From a virus, in the IMG/VR virus record IMGVR_UViG_3300035698_005670, positions 1 through 25,646 of that record: a stretch of 25,646 nucleotides of DNA; one strand, written 5' to 3'. Below the pieces are notes generated by a model that searched no databases, was not told the origin of the DNA, and saw only the letters and a list, made by a program, of their open reading frames with translations. A program made the position numbers and the translations under genes. Positions within the stretch are counted from its first letter, which is position 1. Each line of letters begins with the position of its first letter. Shown here piece by piece: positions 13,549 to 24,274 of the stretch.

Positions 13549-13761
13549 ATGACAGAAATTATTTTAATCATCGTTATTTTCCTTCTTTTATTGAACACTT
13601 TTTCCACACAAAGACAATTCTTATCTCATTTAAAACAGCTAGAAAACAAGTTAGCTAAGATTGACACACAAGATGGAGTTGATTCTCCTAACGAAATAGA
13701 AGAAAATAAATACAGAGACATTGATAATGTTTCACCAAACGAAATTAATAAAAACAAATAA
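13549..13761 (+). CDS. Small membrane protein between terminase and portal
   Basis: 70 residues. Residues 2-18 (TEIILIIVIFLLLLNTF) are a clear N-terminal membrane helix or uncleaved signal anchor. A short amphipathic/coiled segment (RQFLSHLKQLENKLAKI) and an Asn/Glu/Asp-rich tail with two PNEI motifs follow. One N-terminal helix plus a charged tail could be a holin-like, spanin-like or membrane-anchored assembly protein; none is confirmed. It overlaps the portal start by one base (TAATG). Confidence 0.7.
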   Translation: MTEIILIIVIFLLLLNTFSTQRQFLSHLKQLENKLAKIDTQDGVDSPNEIEENKYRDIDNVSPNEINKNK

Positions 13762-15620
13762 TGGCAACAAAAGAAGAACAACTAGCACAAGATTTAATTC
13801 AAGCAGAAACTGTTGATGAAGGCTTAGTAATAGAAGGTGATGAAGTAATTGATTCAAAAACCGAGAAACTTGAGAAGAAATTACCTATGGGTTTTTTAGA
13901 CTTAGCTGAATTCCAAAGAAACTTCTCTACAGATAAAGACAATAGACAATATGTTGATTGGGCTTGGTTTATTTACGATAACTATGTAAAAGGAAACCAT
14001 TTCATTAAATACAATGACATTACTCAAATGGTTGAAGCTGTTAAGGCTGGTAGTAGCTCTCGCTTTGCTATTAACAAGATTTGGACAACTTTAAGGTCAG
14101 TCCGAGGATTCGTTACTAAATATGACCCTAAGTGGTATATTTATCCTGAAAATGTTTCAAAAGAAGCCATAGATAAAGCTCACTACAAACAAAAGGTTTT
14201 AGATGACAGATGGATTTTTGGAAAGCTTAAAATGTTAACCAAACAATCTGTTTTTCAAGGATTAAAGTATTCAATCGGTATTATTGAGATTGTCTGGAAC
14301 CCTGAAGAAAGAGATGTTAATTATGTTGTTTTAGACCCATACGAAGTTTATTTTGGTGGTCCAGCTTATCCAAACTGCACTAGAGTAACTAAAACTGTTT
14401 GGAGAACTCAAGATGCTATTGAAAATGATCCTAAGTATAAAAAACAAGTTGGTGATTTAGGAACTACTGACAATGAATATGTTTCCACTTGGAGACAAAC
14501 ATTAGATGATACTACTTATGGACACCAGAACCGTTCAGAAAATGACAAAGGAACTATTGTTTATGAACAACACTATTACACTTCAAAAGAAAACTCTGTT
14601 GGTGGTCATGTAAATATTGCCACTTATACTAATTCTGCGTTCTTAAGACACGTAGAAACTAAAGAAAAATCTCTATGGGATACGTTCCATCTTTATAAGA
14701 CTGACGATAATCCTGGCGAGACTTACGGCGAGGGTTGGGTTAAGAATCTTATACCACCTCAAAAGATGTTAGACATCTTAGAAAGTGTCACTTCTGAGTA
14801 CCATTTCACCTTTGCAAAAGGGAGATACGTTGTCTCCAAGAACTCTGGTGCAAAAATCATTAATAATGAAAATGGAACTATAATTGAACACAACCCTGGT
14901 CGTAGACCTATAGTTGAAAATGCTCCTTCAATGGCAGCATCAGTTGATAATCAAATTAATCGTATAAATGTTTATCTTGAGGATATCGGCGGGCAGCACG
15001 ATGCTTCACTTGGAAGAATCCCAACAGGAGCAACTGCTGGAGTAGCTATTGAAGCTCTACAAGAAGGTGATGCCAATAACTTAAAAGACTTAGTTGAAAA
15101 CTACAATATGTTCTTAACTGGACTTGCTTATGGAACTTTTAAGAAATATGCAAGGAATTTAACTGAAACTAAAATATTCACTACTGATGACAAAGATAAA
15201 GATGGTATTCCAGATTTCTTTGCTATTGTCGGTGAAATCGGAGCTGAAAATGCTCCAGAAGAAGTTACCCATCAAGGTAAACTAATTCCTGTTTGTGTAA
15301 TTAGAGAAAACGAAAAAGTCAGAATAACTATTGATAGTTGGTTAGCTTATACAAGAGAAGCAAGAGAAGCTAGAATTTATAAGCATTATACTGCTGGAAT
15401 GATTTCACGAAGAGCTGCATTAGAAGCACTTGAATATGGTGACGTTGACAGAATTATAGGAGATGCCATTAAAGAAGAAGTTGTTTCTAAAATGATAAAA
15501 GAAGGTCCAGCCGAACAAGAACCAGTTAATAATGAAGGTGCGGAACAGGTAGCACCTCCAGAAACCGATACTGCTGGAGCTATGAGTGAAGGTGCTGGAA
15601 TTCCTATGCCTGGTATTTAA
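13761..15620 (+). CDS. Portal protein
   Basis: 619 residues. The gene directly follows the terminase and precedes scaffold and coat genes. The sequence shows the stem/wing-type pattern of phage portals: SRFAINKIWTTLRSVRGFVTKYDPKWYIYPE, YKQKVLDDRWIFGKLKMLTKQSVFQGLKYSIGIIEIVWNPE, YVVLDPYEVYFGG, then a long helix-rich C-terminal half with GATAGVAIEALQEGDANNL and an acidic, Pro/Gly-rich tail. The dodecameric portal is the DNA channel of the head. Length is in the normal range for large portals of short-tailed phages. No catalytic motifs are expected. Confidence 0.88.
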   Translation: MATKEEQLAQDLIQAETVDEGLVIEGDEVIDSKTEKLEKKLPMGFLDLAEFQRNFSTDKDNRQYVDWAWFIYDNYVKGNHFIKYNDITQMVEAVKAGSSSRFAINKIWTTLRSVRGFVTKYDPKWYIYPENVSKEAIDKAHYKQKVLDDRWIFGKLKMLTKQSVFQGLKYSIGIIEIVWNPEERDVNYVVLDPYEVYFGGPAYPNCTRVTKTVWRTQDAIENDPKYKKQVGDLGTTDNEYVSTWRQTLDDTTYGHQNRSENDKGTIVYEQHYYTSKENSVGGHVNIATYTNSAFLRHVETKEKSLWDTFHLYKTDDNPGETYGEGWVKNLIPPQKMLDILESVTSEYHFTFAKGRYVVSKNSGAKIINNENGTIIEHNPGRRPIVENAPSMAASVDNQINRINVYLEDIGGQHDASLGRIPTGATAGVAIEALQEGDANNLKDLVENYNMFLTGLAYGTFKKYARNLTETKIFTTDDKDKDGIPDFFAIVGEIGAENAPEEVTHQGKLIPVCVIRENEKVRITIDSWLAYTREAREARIYKHYTAGMISRRAALEALEYGDVDRIIGDAIKEEVVSKMIKEGPAEQEPVNNEGAEQVAPPETDTAGAMSEGAGIPMPGI

Positions 15621-17218
15621 TGAGTAAAGAAGAACTTCAAATACTTATTCAAAAATATTTTGGGAGTTATTCTGATGAAGCATATTTAACTGTTGATGGT
15701 GAAAATGGTGGATGGAATCCTACTGTTAAAGATAATATCAATAGCGATGGAACTTCAGATAGAGGTTTATTCCAAATAAATGAAGAAACATTCAATGATT
15801 TAAAAAAGAGAAAACCTACTCTTTTCGCTAAATATGGAATTAACACATACCAAGAGATGTTTGACCCTGAAAAGAACATCATTGTTGCTAGAATAAATTT
15901 TAATGAAGGTGGTTGGGATAGATGGTATGGTTCACCTGAAGAACAAAGAACTGGTAGACCAGATGAACCTTATTACACAAATAATACTGAAAGCATAGAA
16001 GCTCCTTCTGTTTTAGGTGCTAATGAAACAACACCAACACCAACTCCAACTCCACAAGAACAAGATATTAGAGAGGTTGCTCCTGGAGTAACTGTGAATA
16101 TGGCAACTGAAGAAGGAAGAAGGATTGCTGAAAGAGAAAGTTCAAAAGAAAAACCTGAAGATTCTTCATATAGTGCCGCTAAAGGAATACAGGAATCTTA
16201 TAACAAATCTATAAAAAACATTATCCCTTGGGCTAGACCTATCGCTAAATTATTTAAACCTAAACCAGCTTTTAGTGCTGAAGCTGAAGTAACGGAGCCA
16301 GAACTTGAAGGAATTAACTTAAATTTTCTTGAAAAAGTTAAAGTAACCCAAAAGTTTGGAAACAAAGCATTTGAGTTTTATGGACCTAATGGACACGAAG
16401 GTACTGATTTCAGAGCAGCTATTGGAACACCTATTAAAGGTTTCGCTGGTTGGGTAGTTGATTTTGCTGGTGTTGCTGAAGGATATTATGGAAATAAAAT
16501 AGTATTAAGAAATCCTAAAACAAATGAAGCTATTGAATATGCTCACTTAAAAGACTTAGGTGTCAAGAAAGGTGATGTTTTAACTTCAGGACAAATAATA
16601 GGAACAAGTGGAAATAGTGGTAGAAGACCAGATGGAAAAACTCAAGATGCTCATTTACACGTAAACTATTATTCTCCAGACCAAAAGAAAGGAAATATTT
16701 TAGCTGTTGCAGACAAAGAGTTTGGACAGTTCCCAATGGTTCCATCATTCAGTTCAGTAATGGGTAAAGCTAAAGAAATAGTGACAGGTACTTTTATTCC
16801 TAAAGAAGCTAAAGCTGAAGGTGAACCATCACCAAGCCCAGTTCCAACACCTACACAACCTCAGGATATTCCTGTTGGTGCAAATGTTGATTCTTATATT
16901 GGGAAGAACATCGGAACTTATCAAATAAAATCTGGTGATACTTTAAATGCTCTTGCTAGACAATTTAAAACAACTGTTGCTGACTTTCAAAGACAAAACC
17001 CAAACATCACTAACCCAAATCTAATTAGAGCTGGTGAATCATTAAAGATTCCATCTGCTCCTACTGAAACAAACAAAAGCTCTGGTTATAGAATAAGAAG
17101 TGGAGACACTTTAACCTCTATTGCTAGAAATCTTGGAACCTCTGTAAATGACCTTGTAAGAAAGAATGATATTCAGAACCCTAACTTAATAAGGGCTGGA
17201 GATTCACTTAAGATATAG
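15620..17218 (+). CDS. Three-domain peptidoglycan hydrolase (transglycosylase-like, M23 peptidase, two LysM)
   Basis: 532 residues. (1) About 1-115: lytic-transglycosylase/lysozyme-like, with VDGENGGWNP (E28 the probable catalytic acid) and SDRGLFQINEETF. (2) A PT-rich linker and spacer to about 235. (3) About 240-355: M23 zinc endopeptidase, with ligands H259 and D263 in GHEGTDF and H345/H347 in AHLHV. (4) Another PT/PS-rich linker, then LysM repeats at about 431-477 and 488-532 (QIKSGDTLNALARQF, RIRSGDTLTSIARNL). It can thus cut both glycan and peptide and bind the wall. No signal peptide, so it would need a holin or be packaged in the virion; position between portal and scaffold favours a virion-associated enzyme, but an endolysin is also possible. 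Confidence 0.9.
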   Translation: MSKEELQILIQKYFGSYSDEAYLTVDGENGGWNPTVKDNINSDGTSDRGLFQINEETFNDLKKRKPTLFAKYGINTYQEMFDPEKNIIVARINFNEGGWDRWYGSPEEQRTGRPDEPYYTNNTESIEAPSVLGANETTPTPTPTPQEQDIREVAPGVTVNMATEEGRRIAERESSKEKPEDSSYSAAKGIQESYNKSIKNIIPWARPIAKLFKPKPAFSAEAEVTEPELEGINLNFLEKVKVTQKFGNKAFEFYGPNGHEGTDFRAAIGTPIKGFAGWVVDFAGVAEGYYGNKIVLRNPKTNEAIEYAHLKDLGVKKGDVLTSGQIIGTSGNSGRRPDGKTQDAHLHVNYYSPDQKKGNILAVADKEFGQFPMVPSFSSVMGKAKEIVTGTFIPKEAKAEGEPSPSPVPTPTQPQDIPVGANVDSYIGKNIGTYQIKSGDTLNALARQFKTTVADFQRQNPNITNPNLIRAGESLKIPSAPTETNKSSGYRIRSGDTLTSIARNLGTSVNDLVRKNDIQNPNLIRAGDSLKI

Positions 17219-17224
17219 TTAGTT

Positions 17225-17254
17225 TTGACTTTCACTACCATTGTGTTACATAAT
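17225..17254 (+). promoter_or_regulatory. Candidate promoter for the scaffold/capsid transcript
   Basis: TTGACT (17225-17230), 18 bases, CATAAT (17249-17254). If used, it gives an untranslated leader of about 150-160 bases that contains the hairpin at 17285-17347. It is unlike the other late promoters, which sit right against their ATG. Confidence 0.45.
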
Positions 17255-17284
17255 CAATTAAGCACTTTAACTTGTCGTTCAGTT

Positions 17285-17347
17285 CGTAGGTTGGATCCTA
17301 GGTAATATTTTAACTCCTTTTTAATATTTCCTAGACTTTAACCTACG
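17285..17347 (+). other. Structured leader with competing hairpins
   Basis: CGTAGGTT (17285-17292) pairs with AACCTACG (17340-17347). Inside, CTAGG (17298-17302) pairs with CCTAG (17330-17334) and AATATT (17304-17309) with AATATT (17323-17328), leaving a T-rich loop. The right outer arm (ACCTAC, 17341-17346) can instead pair with GTAGGT (17359-17364), so two structures exclude each other. No immediate T-run, so not a plain terminator. Candidate RNA switch, processing site or mRNA stabiliser upstream of the capsid genes. Confidence 0.6.
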
Positions 17348-17418
17348 AAAGGGAAATAGTAGGTCATTAATAATTTTTCCACCGCCACCCAGCTGCGTTA
17401 ATGAGGGTAAACAAAATT

Positions 17419-18105
17419 ATGAAAGATGTAAAAAACAAAGAGGAAACAGTAATCCTAATTGACCCATCAGTCAAAAAAGAAACTGATTTAGAAGAAGGTA
17501 AGACAACTCCTCTCAGTAATGAAGAGAAAGAAGGTCTGTTAAAAGAAATCAAGCTTGAACGCGATAAGCGTCACGCACTTGAAGATAAAGTAACAGCTCT
17601 TGAGAACAAACCAGAACCTGAAGTAACTCCCAAATCCAACCAAGAAGAAAATTATGATGTTGAAACAGCCGTTGATAATCTTACTCCTATTCTTAAAAGG
17701 CGTGGTTTTATTACCAGGCAAGAACAGGAAGATGATAAAAGAGCCGACCAATACGCCAAAGACTTGAAAGTTTTATCTGACAAGTATGATGGTAAAGATG
17801 GTAGACCCGTATTTGATTCTAACGAGATTGCTAATCACGCTAAGAAAACATCTAATTTTAATCTTGAAGCTGTTTATCGTGACCTTCACTGGAAGGAACT
17901 TGTTGACTTTGAAAAGAGACAATCTGGTTCCGAAAGTATTGAGACCGAAAGACCGTCTTCTACACGTACTATTCATGAGGGTGAAAGAGTTCCTTTAACT
18001 AGAGAATTCTTGAAAAAGCGACTAGCTGATCCTGATGGTAAAGAATGGTATGAAAAGAACCGCGATAAAATAAAGGCTGCTATGGCTAAAGGACAATTAC
18101 AATAA
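17419..18105 (+). CDS. Probable capsid scaffolding protein
   Basis: 228 residues from the ATG at 17419; the frame also has an ATG at 17401. I prefer 17419 because TAAACAAAATT before it resembles the A/T stretch before the coat gene. The protein is highly charged, with a coiled-coil segment (EEKEGLLKEIKLERDKRHALEDKVTALENK), a Pro/Glu linker, and a basic C-terminal end (REFLKKRLADPDGKEWYEKNRDKIKAAMAKG). Position just before the coat gene, charge and helical build are those of scaffolds that guide shell assembly and then leave; the basic C-terminus would contact the coat protein. No protease motif is visible. Confidence 0.78.
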   Translation: MKDVKNKEETVILIDPSVKKETDLEEGKTTPLSNEEKEGLLKEIKLERDKRHALEDKVTALENKPEPEVTPKSNQEENYDVETAVDNLTPILKRRGFITRQEQEDDKRADQYAKDLKVLSDKYDGKDGRPVFDSNEIANHAKKTSNFNLEAVYRDLHWKELVDFEKRQSGSESIETERPSSTRTIHEGERVPLTREFLKKRLADPDGKEWYEKNRDKIKAAMAKGQLQ

Positions 18106-18135
18106 TTGCTTTTTTCATAGAATATTATTTAAAAT
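18106..18135 (+). promoter_or_regulatory. Late promoter of the major capsid gene, predicted leaderless
   Basis: TTGCTT (18106-18111), 18 bases, TAAAAT (18130-18135), then six bases to the ATG at 18142. The box TTAAAATAAA(A)TTATG is nearly the same as before the gene at 23913 and, more loosely, at 20203. It would allow separate, high expression of the coat protein. Confidence 0.6.
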
Positions 18136-18141
18136 AAAATT

Positions 18142-19014
18142 ATGACAGATATAAATCCTATCAGTCCAACAACCGCTGCCGTCTTCATTCCAGAAGTATG
18201 GTCAGCTGACATTTTAAGAGCAACTGAGGCTAACTTAGTTTTTGCTACTAAAGTGAAAAGATATGACTCTGATGTTTCCAAATTCGGAGACATTATTCAT
18301 ATTCCAAATTTATCAAATTTAACCGCTAACAACAAAGTTGTCGGTGACTCTGTAACACCTCAGTATCCTACTGAGAGTGAAAAGACAATCACCATCAACC
18401 TTCATAAAGAAGCTTCCTTCTATATTGATGACGTAGCCAAGGTCCAATCAAAATACGACCTTATGGGTGAATATACCTCCAAAGCTGGATATGCTATTGC
18501 GAAAGCAATTGACACTTCCGTTGCTGGTCTATACGCTGGTCTTACTCAATATGTTGGAGATGGTTCCACTGATGTCACTGACGCAAACATCATAACAGCT
18601 ATCAAATATCTTGATGAAGCGGATGCTCCTGAAAGTGATAGATTTTTCGTTATTAACCCAGCGGCTAAAGCTGACCTCATGGCAATTGATAAATTCGTGC
18701 TAAGAACAGGTCCAGGTTGGTCCACAGATAATTCTCCTATACTTCACGGTGCTAAAGAGAATGGTTTCTGGGGTGACATTTATGGTGTAAAGGTTTACGT
18801 CTCTACTAACGTAGTTACTGAATCAGCATCTCCAAATGTTGTTCACAATTTACTTTTTCATAAAGAAGCTTTCGGTTTAGCTATTCAGCTTAACCCAAGA
18901 ACTCAGTCAGACTACGAACTAAAGTATTTGGCTCATCTTGTTGTTTGTGATGTCCTTTACGGATTAAGCGAACTTAGAGACGATTTTGCTGTAGACTTCC
19001 GAACAGCTGCTTAA
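18142..19014 (+). CDS. Major capsid protein
   Basis: 290 residues. The sequence has the pattern of a HK97-fold coat protein of the P22/phage-coat type: FIPEVWSADILRATEANLVFATKV, then a segment like the E-loop (GDIIHIPNLSNLTANN...), KTITINLHKEASFYIDDVAKVQSKYDLMGEYTSKAGYAIAKAIDTSV for the spine helix region, RFFVINPAAKADLMAIDKFV, then NGFWGDIYGVKVYVSTNV and FHKEAFGLAIQ. Position after a scaffold and before a strong terminator, plus its own promoter, fit a highly expressed shell protein. No separate head-maturation protease is seen nearby. The start has an A/T-rich lead and no Shine-Dalgarno site. Confidence 0.88.
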   Translation: MTDINPISPTTAAVFIPEVWSADILRATEANLVFATKVKRYDSDVSKFGDIIHIPNLSNLTANNKVVGDSVTPQYPTESEKTITINLHKEASFYIDDVAKVQSKYDLMGEYTSKAGYAIAKAIDTSVAGLYAGLTQYVGDGSTDVTDANIITAIKYLDEADAPESDRFFVINPAAKADLMAIDKFVLRTGPGWSTDNSPILHGAKENGFWGDIYGVKVYVSTNVVTESASPNVVHNLLFHKEAFGLAIQLNPRTQSDYELKYLAHLVVCDVLYGLSELRDDFAVDFRTAA

Positions 19015-19038
19015 GTAAAGTTTTAAGAGAACCTCAAG

Positions 19039-19066
19039 CCCTCCACTATTGAAGTGGAGGGTTTTT
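19039..19066 (+). terminator. Rho-independent terminator after the capsid gene
   Basis: CCCTCCACT (19039-19047) pairs perfectly with AGTGGAGGG (19053-19061) around a five-base loop, followed by five T. It is 24 bases past the coat stop and would end the capsid transcript or reduce read-through into the following sugar genes. Confidence 0.92.
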
Positions 19067-19071
19067 GTATA

Positions 19072-19080
19072 TGCTATAGT
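19072..19080 (+). promoter_or_regulatory. Promoter for the second sugar-gene pair, predicted leaderless
   Basis: Extended -10 TGCTATAGT (TG at 19072, TATAGT at 19075-19080), five bases before the ATG at 19086. The position of a -35 box is occupied by the stem and T-run of the terminator, so the promoter must rely on the extended -10. Confidence 0.6.
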
Positions 19081-19085
19081 TAATT

Positions 19086-19757
19086 ATGAAAGAGAAGATT
19101 GGAGTGGTCCTTCCTTCCAGAGGGCTTGTCTTTTCCAAGACCATGGAAAGTGTTTTTACTAATACTGTTGGTAAAAATTTTCACCTCTACATGGCTCACG
19201 ACTTACCTCTTCCTGAATGTTTCAACGAACCCCTTAATAGAGCTTTAGATGATGATTGTGATTTAATTTGGTTTGTTGAAGAAGATATGCTTATTCCTGA
19301 AGGAACTTTAGATAAAATGCTTGAGGAGTATAGAAATGGATTTATGGCTGTCTCTAGTGAATATGCTGACAGGAGAACTGGTAAGACTTTAGTTCAAAGA
19401 ACCAGAAAAGGAAAAGTTCTATATTCTGGGATGGGTTGTCTCTTAATCCATAAGGATATTCTTAAAAAGATAGGTCATCCAATAATAAGAAGATGTGTCT
19501 TTTGGATTAAAGAAGATGAAGAGACTGGAGAAGTTTTCTTTGAACCACATCCAGAAATCAAAAGCAGTAGCTATGGAACTCAAGATGTTTGGTTGAGCCA
19601 CAATATCACTAAACAAGGTCATGAGATAAAGTTAGTTGAGGTAGAGATAGGACACATGATGCTAGAAAAAATGTCTAAAGATATAGTGAACAATGGTCAA
19701 CACAAAATAAAAACTGTTTACATTTTAGATAAATTTAAACCAAATGGAGAAAAGTAA
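19086..19757 (+). CDS. Glycosyltransferase-like protein (GT-A fold)
   Basis: 223 residues. It starts like a GT-A enzyme (KIGVVLPSRGLVFSKTMESVF), with LIWFVEEDMLIPEGTLDKML (about 60-79) carrying EED in place of the DXD metal motif. Later come AVSSEYADRR, SGMGCLLIHKDILKKIG and SSYGTQDVWLSHNITKQGHEIKLV, which fit the acceptor region of small GT2-like enzymes found in phages. It differs from the three glycosyltransferases upstream. It is placed after the capsid terminator and has its own promoter. EED rather than DXD is a mild oddity that could still bind metal. Confidence 0.78.
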   Translation: MKEKIGVVLPSRGLVFSKTMESVFTNTVGKNFHLYMAHDLPLPECFNEPLNRALDDDCDLIWFVEEDMLIPEGTLDKMLEEYRNGFMAVSSEYADRRTGKTLVQRTRKGKVLYSGMGCLLIHKDILKKIGHPIIRRCVFWIKEDEETGEVFFEPHPEIKSSSYGTQDVWLSHNITKQGHEIKLVEVEIGHMMLEKMSKDIVNNGQHKIKTVYILDKFKPNGEK

Positions 19758-19758
19758 T

Positions 19759-20199
19759 ATGGATACTGCCATCCAGAAGAAGATTACTGAATATAAACAA
19801 AAACACATACCAAAGCCACTATATGTAGTAGAAATAGGTTCCCACAATTATGACGGAGTTAAGAGAAGTATGTTTGATGATGCTGATAACTTTTGTGAAA
19901 TAAGTAATGAGAGAGGACCAGGAATAGATATTGTTCATGGCTACGATGATATTGATAGACTTTTTGACTTTAACCCTGATGTAATAATTTGCTTAGATGT
20001 TCTCTGTAAAAAAGCAAATTGTAAGAAGATAATAAACGCAGTAAGAGAGACACTTATGCCTGGAGGGTATCTAATATTGAGCTTTAAAAATGAAGGAGAA
20101 GGATCATACATTGATGCCTTTTTTAATGGATATGAAGTTTTTGACGTAAGTACCGTAGAAAGAACCATTTGCGGAATAGCTAGAAAACCACTAAAATAA
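19759..20199 (+). CDS. Small SAM-dependent methyltransferase
   Basis: 146 residues from the ATG at 19759, just after the upstream stop and behind GGAGAAAAG; the alternative ATG at 19744 overlaps the previous gene. YVVEIGSHNYDG is motif I, although the usual GxGxG is reduced to GSHNYDG. FCEISNERGPGIDIVHGYDDI follows, then DVIICLDVLCKK and MPGGYLILSFKNEGEG, which match a class-I fold. It pairs with the preceding glycosyltransferase, repeating the theme of the first sugar cluster. Weakened motif I could mean low or no activity, or a divergent substrate. Confidence 0.75.
   Translation: MDTAIQKKITEYKQKHIPKPLYVVEIGSHNYDGVKRSMFDDADNFCEISNERGPGIDIVHGYDDIDRLFDFNPDVIICLDVLCKKANCKKIINAVRETLMPGGYLILSFKNEGEGSYIDAFFNGYEVFDVSTVERTICGIARKPLK
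20169..20197 (+). promoter_or_regulatory. Late promoter, predicted leaderless
   Basis: TTGCGG (20169-20174), exactly 17 bases, TAAAAT (20192-20197), five bases before the ATG at 20203. It overlaps the end of the methyltransferase gene. The -10-to-ATG layout is the same as at 23902. Confidence 0.55.
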
Positions 20200-20202
20200 G
20201 TT

Positions 20203-20829
20203 ATGACACTAAAAACCATAAGAGATACAATCATTGCTATTGTCGGTCCAGACACAGAACTTCAAAATGCAAACTATGATGTTTTTATCAATGAAGGGTA
20301 TAAAAATACAATCGCTAAGATAATGGATGAAAGAAAAGACTTCTTTCCAGACAATGAAACAACTGCTAGTCAGGCTTCTGGAACAATAAGTGTTACTCCA
20401 ACAAAAGAATTTACCAATATAACTTTAATTAGAGTTAACTTTGATGATTCCAGTGGTTCTCATATTTTAGTTAAATCAGATTTAAACACTGTTCTAGGTG
20501 TAAACTCCACAGAAGAAAATGGAAGCTATATCTTTCACATCTGGGGAGATGAGATTAAGTTACCAAACTGGGGTAAAGCTTTTACTCTTGAAGTTTATGG
20601 TTATGTAATTCCATCAGATATGTCTACTGATACTGAAAGTCCTGATTACAGCACACTTCTACATGGTATTCTTGTTACTTGGGGAGTTAGTCGTGCTGTT
20701 GAATCACACTCTGCTTCTGAAAATTTCCTTGACGGTGGTAGAAAAAGAGCTGAGTTCTGGGATACTATGGAACAGATACTTCCAACCGTAATGTCTAAAG
20801 ATTCCACTAATGTTAGAAGTTTAGTTTAA
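20203..20829 (+). CDS. Head-tail adaptor-like protein
   Basis: 208 residues. The N-terminal helical part (LKTIRDTIIAIVGPDTELQNANYDVFINEGYKNTIAKIMDE) resembles portal-adaptor (gp4/gp6-type) proteins, in which INEGYK-like helices dock on the portal. A beta-rich middle (ASGTISVTPTKEFTNITLIRVNFDD) and a C-terminal helix (TWGVSRAVESHSASENFLDGGRKRAEFWDTMEQIL) follow, also typical of these adaptors. Place after the coat gene and before the tail protein supports it. The assignment is structural and positional, without a unique motif. Confidence 0.65.
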   Translation: MTLKTIRDTIIAIVGPDTELQNANYDVFINEGYKNTIAKIMDERKDFFPDNETTASQASGTISVTPTKEFTNITLIRVNFDDSSGSHILVKSDLNTVLGVNSTEENGSYIFHIWGDEIKLPNWGKAFTLEVYGYVIPSDMSTDTESPDYSTLLHGILVTWGVSRAVESHSASENFLDGGRKRAEFWDTMEQILPTVMSKDSTNVRSLV

Positions 20830-20831
20830 CA

Positions 20832-21027
20832 ATGACTATTCAAGAAGAAATTGATTCTTTAAGAGAAAGTATCACTGGGCAACCTTGTCGCACAGATATT
20901 AGCAATTTGCTAGATATTCTTGAAGAAACTGAAGACCCAGAAAAACACGAATATATTATCAATTTCTTAGACTTTTACCCTACTTCTAAAGATAAAATAT
21001 TAAAAGATTTAAACAGCTACCCTAATT

Positions 21028-21038
<11 letters not shown>
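20832..21038 (+). CDS. Small hypothetical protein between adaptor and tail hub
   Basis: 68 residues, acidic, probably helical (MTIQEEIDSLRESITG... SNLLDILEETEDPEKHEYIINFLDFYPTSKDKILKDLNSY). It starts two bases after the adaptor stop with no ribosome site, and its end overlaps the next gene by 11 bases. Both junctions argue for a real gene. It could be a tail or assembly accessory; no family recognised. Confidence 0.65.
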
Positions 21039-23897
<2,859 letters not shown>

Positions 23898-23901
23898 ATG
23901 T

Positions 23902-23907
23902 TAAAAT
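23902..23907 (+). promoter_or_regulatory. Late -10 box, predicted leaderless
   Basis: TAAAAT five bases before the ATG at 23913, after the stop of the collagen gene. The -35 region is poor (TTCAAG at 23881-23886, spacing 15). The surrounding TTAAAATAAATTATG resembles that of the capsid gene. Confidence 0.45.
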
Positions 23908-23912
23908 AAATT

Positions 23913-24272
23913 ATGGCAACAATAGTAAAAAGAAAACTATCAGGAAGCACAGATGGAATGCCTATTAAAGTTGTGCAAACTGCAACAGCAGGAACAACAA
24001 TCCATACTGCGGTAGCTGGTACTACTGCTGGAACTTTTGATGAGGTTTGGCTATATGCTTATAACGGGCATACTGCCGCTGTTACTCTTACCATTGAATA
24101 TGGTGGAGCAACCGTGCCTGACCAAAATATAATTGTAACCTTGGCTGCTAAGTCTGGTTTACAACTTCTAGTTCCTGGTCTTATACTTCAAAACACACTT
24201 GTCGTTAAAGCATTTGCTTCTACAGCAAACGTTGTAACACTAAGTGGTTGGGTTAATAGTATTACAGACTAA
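23913..24272 (+). CDS. Small beta-rich structural protein
   Basis: 119 residues, beta-rich with many Thr, Ala and Val (GTTIHTAVAGTTAGTFDEVWLYAYNGHTAAVTLTIEYGG, LVPGLILQNTLVVKAFASTANVVTLSGWVN). No Cys or membrane helix. Proteins of this kind next to fibre genes are usually tail-tip or capsid-decoration subunits; which one cannot be told. It has its own predicted -10 box. Confidence 0.65.
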   Translation: MATIVKRKLSGSTDGMPIKVVQTATAGTTIHTAVAGTTAGTFDEVWLYAYNGHTAAVTLTIEYGGATVPDQNIIVTLAAKSGLQLLVPGLILQNTLVVKAFASTANVVTLSGWVNSITD

Positions 24273-24274
24273 CA

